A program made the position numbers and the translations under genes. 64,000 bases of DNA from Tenacibaculum sp. Bg11-29 (lineage in GTDB: Bacteria > Bacteroidota > Bacteroidia > Flavobacteriales > Flavobacteriaceae). Each line of letters begins with the position of its first letter. Position 1 is the first letter of the stretch. The notes beneath the pieces were generated by a model, which saw nothing but the letters and a program-made list of their open reading frames with translations, was not told the origin of the DNA and did not search any database. The stretch covers positions 3,626,501 through 3,690,500 of the forward strand of contig NZ_PJBB01000003.1 of the NCBI RefSeq assembly GCF_002836595.1. Reading direction: 5' to 3'. Below are positions 10,038 to 17,974 of the stretch, piece after piece.

Positions 10038-11111
10038 ATGAAAAAAAACATCCTTATTTTAATAATAATTATTTCCACAAAATTAATTGCACAAAAAAAA
10101 GATGCATTAGCTTTTAAAGGAAATTGGATTAAATATCATATTGAAATGAAAGACGGAAGCAGTCTTATAGACAGATTTCTAACTGATTCATCTTATGTGA
10201 ATTTTACTATTCTGAATAAAAAAATGATAATAAATGGAAAGCCTACACATAGAGTTAATGAAAGTTCTTTTCCTTATACCTTGAAAAATAATTTCATAAA
10301 AACTTCTTCAACATCTGGTTATACTTTGGAGATTATAAAGAAAGATACTCTAGTTATTTGTGAAAAAATAGATGGTTTAGGAAATGACAAACTAAAGAGG
10401 TTTTATTTTGTCAGAGAACAAAAGTTATTTAATAAAATAAAAGAAAGAAAAGGAACAAATATAAATCAAATCGCAAATAAATTTTACACTCCAACTTTAA
10501 AATCAAGTCTTGAATTAGAATTAAACAATGCTTTCAAGAAAAAACACAGCAATTTTAAAGCAAAAGGGAAAATTCAAATTGATTTATATAATAAAAAAAT
10601 AAAAACATACATATCTTACAGTAATACAGAGGACTCTCTTAAAATTAATCTTATAAAAAAAACTATTGATAAATCATATAAACTTTGGAAATTAAAGAGG
10701 TTTAAAGGTCTTCAAACCTTGGAGCTACCATTTGTCTTTAAAGATGAGAAAACAAGAACATTTTACGGAATCTCAATGATATTCTTTACTGATTCTTTTT
10801 ATCTATTAGACAATTATTATGGTGGGGAAACTAGTGACATTGAAAAAGCTGGAAAATACTTTTCTAAAGCAATTAATGCTTACCAGAATAAAGATTTTAA
10901 CAGGTCAATTGAATATTTTACAAAAAGTTATAGTTTAGATTCAAAAAACATAGATGCTTTATACAACAGAGCTGCAATTTATTATGAAATTGGAAAAATT
11001 GAATTAGCTTGTAAAGATTGGAATGAATTATCCGAACTTGATCAAAAACGAGGAATTGAGTTATTAAAAAACAATTGTAAAAAAACTACCTACAACAAAG
11101 AACTGAGGTAA
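10038..11111 (+). CDS. Secreted TPR protein, possibly TonB-C-like
   Basis: 357 residues with an N-terminal Sec signal peptide (MKKNILILIIIISTKLIAQ). The middle segment around residues 155-240 has a pattern (ELELNNAF, INLIKKTIDKSYKLW, LELPFVF) resembling the C-terminal domain of TonB-like energy transducers. The C-terminal 80 residues hold two tetratricopeptide units (AINAYQNKDFNRSIEYF; NIDALYNRAAIYYEIGKIE). It has its own hairpins on both sides and no operon partner. A periplasmic scaffold is plausible; the exact function is not recognised. Confidence 0.7.
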   Translation: MKKNILILIIIISTKLIAQKKDALAFKGNWIKYHIEMKDGSSLIDRFLTDSSYVNFTILNKKMIINGKPTHRVNESSFPYTLKNNFIKTSSTSGYTLEIIKKDTLVICEKIDGLGNDKLKRFYFVREQKLFNKIKERKGTNINQIANKFYTPTLKSSLELELNNAFKKKHSNFKAKGKIQIDLYNKKIKTYISYSNTEDSLKINLIKKTIDKSYKLWKLKRFKGLQTLELPFVFKDEKTRTFYGISMIFFTDSFYLLDNYYGGETSDIEKAGKYFSKAINAYQNKDFNRSIEYFTKSYSLDSKNIDALYNRAAIYYEIGKIELACKDWNELSELDQKRGIELLKNNCKKTTYNKELR

Positions 11112-11155
11112 AAACCAAACAAATTCTTCATTAAATTAATACAATATTATTCTAT

Positions 11156-11190
11156 GCTCAAAATGCTACTACTTGGTATTTTGAGCTTTT
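11156..11190 (+). terminator. Rho-independent terminator after the TPR gene
   Basis: Arms GCTCAAAAT (11156-11164) and ATTTTGAGC (11178-11186) pair perfectly around a 13-nt loop and are followed by TTTT. It lies 45 bases after the stop of the 10038-11111 gene. Confidence 0.75.
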
Positions 11191-11216
11191 ATTTTCTGTA
11201 TAATTACTACTTATTT

Positions 11217-11683
11217 TCACAAAACTGAAACATGGGGTTCATCATAAGGCAAACCCGATTTTGCAATCGAAAAACTTTGTTTGATTAACTTATTTGAAAC
11301 TGCTATTAAAGTTAGTTTTTTACTCTTCCCTTTGTTTACAATACGCTCATAAATATCTCTACATGCTTTATTGTGTTTGCATGCATTAAAGGAGCATAAA
11401 AACAAAAGATTCCGTAACTTTCTATTACCAACTTTACTTATGCTACTTCGACCTCTTACACTACTCCCAGACTCTCGTATTGTAGGGGTTATACCAACAT
11501 AACTACAGAGTTGTTTTGAATTTTAAAACTTGGTAAAACCATCTGTTATTATAAGCATAAATAAAGCTGTTTTAAGCCCGATTCCTGGAATACTAGTTAA
11601 TAATGTTAACTGTACCTGTTGTTCTTTTCTTTAAAAAACTATCCATTAATCGAAACAATTGTAAGCATTCACTTTGAAAATCC
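11217..11683 (-). pseudogene. IS110-family transposase, C-terminal fragment
   Basis: The minus strand encodes the C-terminal half of an IS110/IS116/IS902 transposase: LTSIPGIGLKTA (helix-hairpin-helix), then NSKQLCSYVGITPTIRESG, VGNRKLRNLLFLCSFNAC, and the KGKSKKLTLIAV motif near the end. The frame is broken by TAA at 11523-11525 (between GFTKF and NSKQL) and by another stop at 11631-11633. The N-terminal DEDD catalytic domain is absent: homology ends where the repeat at 11684 begins. This is an inactive remnant of an insertion sequence. Confidence 0.85.
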
Positions 11684-11880
11684 CGATGGCGCGGATTTGA
11701 AATCCGTGCTTACTTTTTATTAATCTATAAAAACCATACATACTCCTAAGTCATTATAATTGTGTGTTGAATTAAAATAATAACCCTCAGCATTACTGCT
11801 CTAAACTACCATTTTTTTATTATAAATTAATACATATTACGTACTCATTATCGGCTCGGATTGCAAATCCGCGCTATCGC
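11684..11880. mobile_element. Small inverted-repeat (MITE/REP-like) element
   Basis: Two inverted copies of a palindromic motif bound a 197-bp AT-rich segment. The left end (11685-11709) reads CGATGGCGCGGATTTGAAAT onward. The right end (11853-11880) read in reverse starts CGATAGCGCGGATTTGCAAT. Each end is itself an imperfect hairpin (GCGGATTTGAAATCCG). It carries no gene, and abuts the IS110 fragment on one side and the cobN remnant on the other. Confidence 0.6.
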
Positions 11881-11975
11881 CCTGAAAATCGGAAGGTAAA
11901 ATATTTAAAAAAAGAATTATTAAAAGTATTTCGATCTCGAATAGTGAATCCTAGGATGCCTTAACGGAATTAAAT
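11878..11975 (+). pseudogene. Degraded remnant of the cobN 3' end
   Basis: Bases 11878-11954 align without gaps to cobN 9188-9264 at about 87% identity by eye (67 of 77), including TCGATCTCGA and the codons for LKKELLKVFRSR. The following GATGCC..AACGGA..TAA resembles the very end of cobN (9555-9576), so about 290 bases between the two parts are missing. It is non-coding now. It implies a second cobN copy or a partial duplication of this locus. Confidence 0.75.
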
Positions 11976-12034
11976 ATTTCATTTAAAAACAACTTAAAAA
12001 AAATCGTTCCGTTTTTGTATCTTGCCTTCTGCAT

Positions 12035-13429
12035 ATGATACAATTTATACTCAACAATCAGATTATCAAAACATCCGCAAATGCGGGTATTACTTTACTA
12101 GATTTTATTAGAGAATATCAACAATTAAAAGGAACAAAAATTGGCTGTCGCGAAGGTGATTGTGGAGCTTGTACTGTTTTAGTAGGAGAATTAAAAAGCA
12201 ACAATATTGCCTATCAAAGCATAACTTCTTGTATTTCCCCTTTAGGAAATGCAAATGGAAAACATATCGTTACTATAGAAGGTATCAACTTACCAAAAGA
12301 ACTAAATACAGTTCAAAAAGCAATGACAGAAAATTACGCAACTCAATGTGGGTTTTGTACTCCTGGTTTTGTAGTTTCTATGACAGGGTTTGCTTTAGAA
12401 AGCAATAAAAGCACCACTTGTAACGATGCTATTAGCGGGAATATATGTAGATGTACGGGTTATAAATCTATTGAAAAAGCAGGTTTTGAAATTGAAGAAA
12501 AACTACAACAAAAAGATAACAATCATCAAATTGAATGGTTGATAAAAGAAGGATTCATTCCTAATTATTTTGATACTATTCCAAATAAATTAAAAGATTT
12601 ACAGCCTAAAATATTTGAAAAAACGGGAATTAAAATTGCCAACGGAACAGATATTTACGTACGTCATGCAGATAAGATGGCTGAAGAGAATATCTACTTA
12701 TTAGCGGATGATACTGCGTTAAAAGGAATTTTATTCTCTGAAGGAACTTGTACATTAGGAGCAAACACAACTGTAACTGAAATTGCAGAAAGTAAAAAAC
12801 TGCAAATATTGTTTCCAAAGTTAAAAAAATTTATGAAGTTAATTTCTTCTGAACAAATTAGAAATATGGGAACCATTGGTGGAAATTTTGTAAATGCTTC
12901 TCCTATTGGAGATATGTCTATTTTCTTTTTAGCCTTAAACTCAACCTTAACTATTCAAAAAGAAGATAAAACAGTACGAACAATTCCGCTTCAAGAGTTT
13001 CATCAAAATTATAAAGTCTACGATTTACAGGAAAACGAAATTTTAAAATCCATTTCTTTTAAAGTTCCTCAAACAGATGATTCTTTCAATTTTGAAAAAG
13101 TAAGTAAACGTACTCATTTAGATATTGCAAGTGTAAATTCGGCTGGAAGAATTTATATTGAAACCAATACAATTACTGATGCTCATTTTTCAGTTGGTGG
13201 TGTAGCTGCAATTCCTAAATATTTATATAAAACAAACCAATATTTAATTGGAAAAGTAATCAATGCTGAAACGGTAAAAAATGCTGAGGCTGTTTTACAA
13301 TCAGAAATCTCTCCAATTAGTGATGTAAGGGGAACTTCTGAATACAAACGATTATTAGCTAAACAATTATTTTTTGCTCATTTCATAGAGTTGTTTCCTA
13401 GCAAAATTGAACTAGAAAAATTGCTCTAA
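12035..13429 (+). CDS. xdhA: Xanthine dehydrogenase small subunit (FeS + FAD)
   Basis: 464 residues combining two [2Fe-2S] domains and an FAD domain. The plant-type ferredoxin motif GCREGDCGACTVLVG starts at residue 37. The second cluster uses CGFC and CRC motifs (QCGFCTPGF, GNICRCTGY). The FAD domain has NGTDIYVRHAD and GTIGGNFVNASPIGD. XdhA passes electrons from the molybdenum site to NAD+ during oxidation of hypoxanthine and xanthine. The Mo subunit XdhB follows after one dispersed repeat, and the assembly factor XdhC lies further down. A TATCTTGC box just upstream (12017-12024) could be the -7 promoter element. Confidence 0.95.
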   Translation: MIQFILNNQIIKTSANAGITLLDFIREYQQLKGTKIGCREGDCGACTVLVGELKSNNIAYQSITSCISPLGNANGKHIVTIEGINLPKELNTVQKAMTENYATQCGFCTPGFVVSMTGFALESNKSTTCNDAISGNICRCTGYKSIEKAGFEIEEKLQQKDNNHQIEWLIKEGFIPNYFDTIPNKLKDLQPKIFEKTGIKIANGTDIYVRHADKMAEENIYLLADDTALKGILFSEGTCTLGANTTVTEIAESKKLQILFPKLKKFMKLISSEQIRNMGTIGGNFVNASPIGDMSIFFLALNSTLTIQKEDKTVRTIPLQEFHQNYKVYDLQENEILKSISFKVPQTDDSFNFEKVSKRTHLDIASVNSAGRIYIETNTITDAHFSVGGVAAIPKYLYKTNQYLIGKVINAETVKNAEAVLQSEISPISDVRGTSEYKRLLAKQLFFAHFIELFPSKIELEKLL

Positions 13430-13431
13430 AC

Positions 13432-13496
13432 GTCATTGTGAATGAAATGAAGCAATCTTTTATAAACAGATTACTTCGTCATACTTCCTCGCAATG
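13432..13496. repeat. Dispersed REP-like palindrome between xdhA and xdhB
   Basis: The arms CGTCATTGTGAAT..GAAGCAATCT and AGATTACTTCGTC..CTCGCAATGAC form an imperfect hairpin. Similar copies occur at 16848-16913, 35977-36053, 36693-36764, 44783-44850 and nested in 37545-37628. The final AATGAC supplies an ATG at 13494 in frame with xdhB, which is probably not the real start. Confidence 0.75.
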
Positions 13497-13514
13497 ACTA
13501 TAAAAATTAAAAAG

Positions 13515-15767
13515 ATGAAAAACATAGATAGTTACACACACGTTCGAGGAGAATCGCTATTTGTAGATGATTTAATATTACGGCAAGATGCTTTAATTGG
13601 ATTGTGTTTCGATTCACCAAAAGCACACGGAAAAATAAAATCAGTAGATTATTCTAAAGCAGAAGCACTTGAAGGAGTAGTAAGAATATTTACCTATAAA
13701 GATGTTGTAGGTGAAAATCAAATTGGAGGAATTATTCCTGACGAACCACTTTGGGCAGAAAATGAAGTCCATTTTTGGGGGCAACCAATCGCTTTTATCG
13801 TTGCAAAGACAGAAGCAATTGCTAAAAAAGCGAGAGCTTTAATCACTATTGATATTGAAGAGCTTCCTGTGATTACAACAGCAAAAGAAGCGAAAGAGAA
13901 AAACAGTTTTATAAATGCGCCACGTTCTTTTAAATTAGGGGATTCTACTAATTCATTCTCTGAATGTGAGTATGTTTTTGAAGGAGAAACTTTTTCTAAC
14001 GGACAAGAGCATTTATATTTAGAAACTCAAGGATGCTATGCTGTTCCGTTAGAAAATGGAAGTATAAAATTAACTTCTTCTACACAAGGGCCAACACAAG
14101 TACAAAAAACTGCTGCCAAAGTATTAGGGATTCCTATGCACAAAATTGAAGTAGATGTTATTAGATTAGGAGGAGGTTTTGGTGGTAAAGAAGATCAGGC
14201 AACACCTTGGGCTGTTATGACTGCAGTTGCTGTACAACATTTAAACTGCCCTGTAAAATATATGTTAAACCGTCATGATGATTTACGAATGACGGGGAAA
14301 CGTCATCCGTATTCTTCATTCTATAAAATAGGGTTGACAAAAGGATTAAAAATTAAAGCTTTTGAAGTAGAATTTTTACAAAATTCTGGTGCCGCTGCAG
14401 ATTTATCTCCTGCTATTGCAGAACGAACATTATTTCATGCAACCAATAGTTATTTTATTCCGAATGTAAGTACCACTGTTTTTAGTTGTAAAACAAACTT
14501 ACCTCCAAACACAGCTTTTCGTGGTTTTGGTGGACCACAAGGAATGTTTGTTATTGAAAGTGCGATTGCTGATGCAGCTGATAAAATAGGTATTAACAGA
14601 AAAGAAATACAAGAAGTAAATTTATTAGTTGAAAATGATGAATTTTCTTACGGTCAAATTGCAACACAAGTAGAAGCAAAAAATACTTGGTTTACTGCTA
14701 AAGACAAATTCGATTTAGAAAAATCAGAACAAGAGATTACTACTTTTAATAAAGAAAATAAAATCTATAAAAAAGGGATTTCGTTAATGCCAATTACTTT
14801 TGGAATTTCATTTACGAATACTCCTATGAATCATGCACGTGCACTGATTCATATTTATCAAGATGGAAGTGTTGGTGTTTCTACAGGAGCTGTAGAAATG
14901 GGGCAAAGTGTAAATACTAAAATGTTGCAAGTTGCACAATCAATTTTAGGAATTTCAGCAAATAAAGTAAAACTAGAAACCACTAATACTACACGTGTTG
15001 CCAACACCTCTCCTACTGCAGCAAGTTCTACTGCTGATTTAAATGGAAAAGCTGTTGAAATGGCTTGTAATTCTTTAATCGAAAGGTTAACCAAAGTAGC
15101 TGCTAAAATGCTTTCATCTGAAGAAAAAAATATTTCTTTTCAAGAAGATTTTGTTTTTATTGATGACAAAAAATCATCACTTTCTTGGGAAGCTTTAATT
15201 GCTCAAGCAATGTTAGAACGTGTTGCTTTATCTGAAAATGCGCATTATGCAACGCCAATTATTCATTTTGATAAATCTAAAGAAAAAGGGCATCCTTTTG
15301 CATATCATGTTTATGGTACAGCAATTACAACTGTAACGCTAGATTGTTTACGAGGAACCTACGAAATTGATGCTGTAAAAATAGTACATGATTTCGGGAA
15401 ATCTATAAATTTAGGTATTGATATTGGTCAAATTGAAGGTGCTTTAGCACAAGGAATTGGGTGGATGACCATGGAAGAAATTGCTTATAATAAAGACGGA
15501 CGATTATTATCGAATGCTTTGTCTACATACAAAGTACCAGATATTTTTTCAGCACCGAAAATAGTAGAAACGATCCCGGTAGAAACAAAAGGGAACGACA
15601 TGGCAATTCAAAAATCTAAAGCTGTTGGCGAACCACCTTTAATGTATGGAATTGGTGCATACTTTGCCATTCAACAAGCTGTAAAAGAATTCAATCCGAA
15701 TTATAAATTAAAATTCCATTCACCTTTTACTCCTGAAAAAGTATTAATGGGTTTATACGATAAATAA
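13515..15767 (+). CDS. xdhB: Xanthine dehydrogenase large (molybdopterin) subunit
   Basis: About 750 residues of the molybdenum hydroxylase family. Landmarks are GGGFGGKEDQ (about residue 219), AFRGFGGPQG (about 333) and the catalytic Glu in VGEPPL (about 705). With XdhA it hydroxylates purines at a Mo-molybdopterin centre. The frame is open from an ATG at 13494, but that ATG lies in the REP repeat. The ATG at 13515 gives the family-typical MKNIDSYTHVRGES start and is preferred. The next gene starts directly at the stop codon. Confidence 0.95.
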   Translation: MKNIDSYTHVRGESLFVDDLILRQDALIGLCFDSPKAHGKIKSVDYSKAEALEGVVRIFTYKDVVGENQIGGIIPDEPLWAENEVHFWGQPIAFIVAKTEAIAKKARALITIDIEELPVITTAKEAKEKNSFINAPRSFKLGDSTNSFSECEYVFEGETFSNGQEHLYLETQGCYAVPLENGSIKLTSSTQGPTQVQKTAAKVLGIPMHKIEVDVIRLGGGFGGKEDQATPWAVMTAVAVQHLNCPVKYMLNRHDDLRMTGKRHPYSSFYKIGLTKGLKIKAFEVEFLQNSGAAADLSPAIAERTLFHATNSYFIPNVSTTVFSCKTNLPPNTAFRGFGGPQGMFVIESAIADAADKIGINRKEIQEVNLLVENDEFSYGQIATQVEAKNTWFTAKDKFDLEKSEQEITTFNKENKIYKKGISLMPITFGISFTNTPMNHARALIHIYQDGSVGVSTGAVEMGQSVNTKMLQVAQSILGISANKVKLETTNTTRVANTSPTAASSTADLNGKAVEMACNSLIERLTKVAAKMLSSEEKNISFQEDFVFIDDKKSSLSWEALIAQAMLERVALSENAHYATPIIHFDKSKEKGHPFAYHVYGTAITTVTLDCLRGTYEIDAVKIVHDFGKSINLGIDIGQIEGALAQGIGWMTMEEIAYNKDGRLLSNALSTYKVPDIFSAPKIVETIPVETKGNDMAIQKSKAVGEPPLMYGIGAYFAIQQAVKEFNPNYKLKFHSPFTPEKVLMGLYDK

Positions 15768-16346
15768 ATGATGCATTTAATAAATGAAACTATTTTTGAA
15801 AAATTCCCTGAACTAGAAAGCGAACGCCTACTCTTTAAAGAATATAGAAAGGAAGATGCTGCAAGTTTATTGTACATTAGATCGCATCCGAAGGTTTCAA
15901 AATATATGGATTCAGAAATCCTTAAAACAGTTGAAGATTCAGAAAAAAGAATTCATAATATGCAACAAATATTTAAAGAACAAAATGGAATTACTTGGGC
16001 TATTAGAGATAAAGAAACGAATACTTTAATTGGTGATTTTGGTGTTTGGAAATTAGACAGACAAAATTCTAGAGGAGAAATTGGTTATGTTCTAAATCCT
16101 GATTATTGGGGTAAAGGCTACATGAAAGAAAGCATGATTTCCCTAATTAACTTTGCTTTCAATATACTAAATTTGCATAGTTTAGAGGCCAATATAAATC
16201 CTAAAAACGAAAATTCTAAGAAGGCTCTTTTAAAATTTAATTTTAAGCAAGAAGCCTATTTTAGAGAAAATTATTATTTCGATGGTAAATTTTTAGATAG
16301 CGAAATATATTCTCTTCTAGAATCTGATATGCAACTTAATTCATAA
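15768..16346 (+). CDS. GNAT-family N-acetyltransferase (RimJ/RimL type)
   Basis: 192 residues with the ribosomal-protein-alanine acetyltransferase pattern. ESERLLFKEYRKEDA lies at the start, then GEIGYVLNPDYWGKGYMKE (strands 4-5 and the acetyl-CoA pyrophosphate loop), then NINPKNENSKKALLKFNF near the end. It should transfer an acetyl group from acetyl-CoA to an amine; the substrate is unknown. The start codon follows the xdhB stop without a gap, so it is co-transcribed, although no functional link to purine oxidation is evident. Confidence 0.88.
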   Translation: MMHLINETIFEKFPELESERLLFKEYRKEDAASLLYIRSHPKVSKYMDSEILKTVEDSEKRIHNMQQIFKEQNGITWAIRDKETNTLIGDFGVWKLDRQNSRGEIGYVLNPDYWGKGYMKESMISLINFAFNILNLHSLEANINPKNENSKKALLKFNFKQEAYFRENYYFDGKFLDSEIYSLLESDMQLNS

Positions 16347-16841
16347 AATAGTATCAAACTACAATACACAAAACAGAACATATTCAGAGGCGCTATTATT
16401 TATAGTGTAGGAGATACAATTGCTTCATTTTTATTAAATGAATTTTCTATTTATAGATTCTTAGGAATGGTATTCGTTGGCGCAACTATTTATGCTTTTG
16501 AAATACCTAATTATTTTTCTTGGATAGATAAAAAAACTATTTCTTTTAACGGTATAAAAAAAACATTAATAAAAACAATATTAGCAATTGCATATTTTAA
16601 TCCCTTATGGATTTTTAGGCATTTAGCTTTTATCAAGTTATTCTCTGGTAATCACGACCAAATAAATACTTATTTATTAACGATTGCTGTTTGGTCTTTC
16701 TTAGCGAATATCCCAATTTCATTTATTGCAAATTATCTAATACAAAATAAAGTGAAACTCAGTTGGCGTTTTTTAGCAAGTGCTATTTTCTCTGCTATAA
16801 CTGCTATTTATTACGCATTAAGTGAAACTATTTTTAATTAA
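16347..16841 (+). CDS. Small four-helix membrane protein without a clear start (Mpv17-like?)
   Basis: The first ATG is at 16467 (124 residues), but the same frame is open back to 16347, just after the acetyltransferase stop. That upstream part encodes plausible protein: GAIIYSVGDTIASFLL, then FSIYRFLGMVFVGATIYAFE. No ATG, GTG or TTG lies between 16347 and 16467. The GDTIAS and IPNYFSWIDKK motifs faintly recall Mpv17/PMP22 membrane proteins. Either the N-terminus was lost, a non-standard start is used, or the coding part really begins at 16467. The interval listed is the open coding stretch. Function unknown. Confidence 0.5.
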   Translation, partial: NSIKLQYTKQNIFRGAIIYSVGDTIASFLLNEFSIYRFLGMVFVGATIYAFEIPNYFSWIDKKTISFNGIKKTLIKTILAIAYFNPLWIFRHLAFIKLFSGNHDQINTYLLTIAVWSFLANIPISFIANYLIQNKVKLSWRFLASAIFSAITAIYYALSETIFN

Positions 16842-16847
16842 ATGTTT

Positions 16848-16913
16848 ATTTCGAACAAAGTGAAGTAGTCTCTTGTTACAGATTGTTTCGTCATACTTCC
16901 TCGCAATGACAAT
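16848..16913. repeat. Dispersed REP-like palindrome before xdhC
   Basis: An imperfect hairpin between TTTCGAACAAAGTGAAGTAG and TTCGTCATACTTCCTCGCAA. It belongs to the same family as 13432-13496. Confidence 0.65.
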
Positions 16914-16925
16914 AAGTAAAGAAAA

Positions 16926-17876
16926 ATGAAATTCTGGCAACACATATTAAGTAAACTTAAAGGCAATCAAAAAGTATATGTCTTAACAGTAATTGAAAAT
17001 TTTGGAAGTTCTCCTGGACGGAAAGGTTTTAAAATGCTTGTAGCTGAAGATGGTTTTATATTTGGTTCTATTGGTGGTGGAGTTATGGAATTCTCTTTAG
17101 TTGAAGAAGTACAAAAATTACTGCTAGAAAAAAATCAACCTACATTTATAAAAAAAAAAATTCATAAAGGAAATATAAAAAATGGTTCTGGTATGATTTG
17201 TTCTGGCGAACAAACGATTGCTTTTCATTGTTTAAATTCAGAATATATTTCTGATATTCAAAATATCATTAATTGTTTACTTAATGGAGAAAAAGGCACA
17301 TTAAGTTTAACATCCAATTCATTTTATTTTTCACATAAATTAATAGAAAATCAATTTGATTTTCAAATAAACTCGAATAAAGATTGGTCGTTTATTGAAC
17401 ATATTGGTTTTAGGGAAACTTTATATATTATTGGTGGAGGTCATGTTGGTGTTGCTGTTTCAGAAATCTTTGTAAAACTTGGATTTTATGTTTTTGTTTT
17501 TGATAATCGAGAAAACTTAAACACCTTAGAAAATAATAGTTTTGCACATCAAAAATTAGTAACTGACTATCATACTATTAGTAATTATATTCCGCAAGGA
17601 AACTCTAGTTACGTTGCTATTATGACTAATAAATACACTGATGACAAATTAGTTTTGGGTGAGCTAATTAAAAATAATTATAAATTTATCGGAGTTTTAG
17701 GTAGCATAGCGAAACTAAAAACTATGTGGGAAGTTTTACTAAAAGAAGGTTTTACTCAAGATGACTTAGATACTATTCACGCACCTATTGGTATATCTAT
17801 AAAAAGTGAAACACCTGAAGAAATTGCAGTAAGTATCGCAGCTCAAGTTATTCAAATTAAGAATAGAAACAAATAA
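16926..17876 (+). CDS. xdhC: XdhC/CoxI-family molybdenum cofactor insertion protein
   Basis: 316 residues. The N-terminal XdhC_CoxI domain has GSSPGRKGFKMLV, IGGGVMEFSL and SGMICSGEQ (a conserved Cys). The C-terminal Rossmann domain has LYIIGGGHVGVAV and ends IGISIKSETPEEIAVSIAAQ. Family members bind and sulfurate Moco and insert it into xanthine dehydrogenase. It is the natural maturation factor for XdhAB upstream and is separated from them by the acetyltransferase and membrane genes. The gene is followed by a convergent terminator pair. Confidence 0.92.
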   Translation: MKFWQHILSKLKGNQKVYVLTVIENFGSSPGRKGFKMLVAEDGFIFGSIGGGVMEFSLVEEVQKLLLEKNQPTFIKKKIHKGNIKNGSGMICSGEQTIAFHCLNSEYISDIQNIINCLLNGEKGTLSLTSNSFYFSHKLIENQFDFQINSNKDWSFIEHIGFRETLYIIGGGHVGVAVSEIFVKLGFYVFVFDNRENLNTLENNSFAHQKLVTDYHTISNYIPQGNSSYVAIMTNKYTDDKLVLGELIKNNYKFIGVLGSIAKLKTMWEVLLKEGFTQDDLDTIHAPIGISIKSETPEEIAVSIAAQVIQIKNRNK

Positions 17877-17898
17877 GTTTAATTTGTTATCAACCCAA

Positions 17899-17974
17899 TT
17901 TAGCTAATGTTAAAAATCCATTAAAAAGAAACATATTCTTAACATTAGCTAAAATGTAAAAAGAGCTTTTTACA
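17899..17974. terminator. Convergent double hairpin between xdhC and the OmpA gene
   Basis: A long hairpin has perfect 15-base arms (17899-17913 TTTAGCTAATGTTAA; 17939-17953) around a 25-nt loop. A second stem, TGTAAAAAG (17955-17963) with CTTTTTACA (17966-17974), overlaps the stop of the minus-strand gene. Flanking A and T runs allow use in both directions. Confidence 0.75.
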
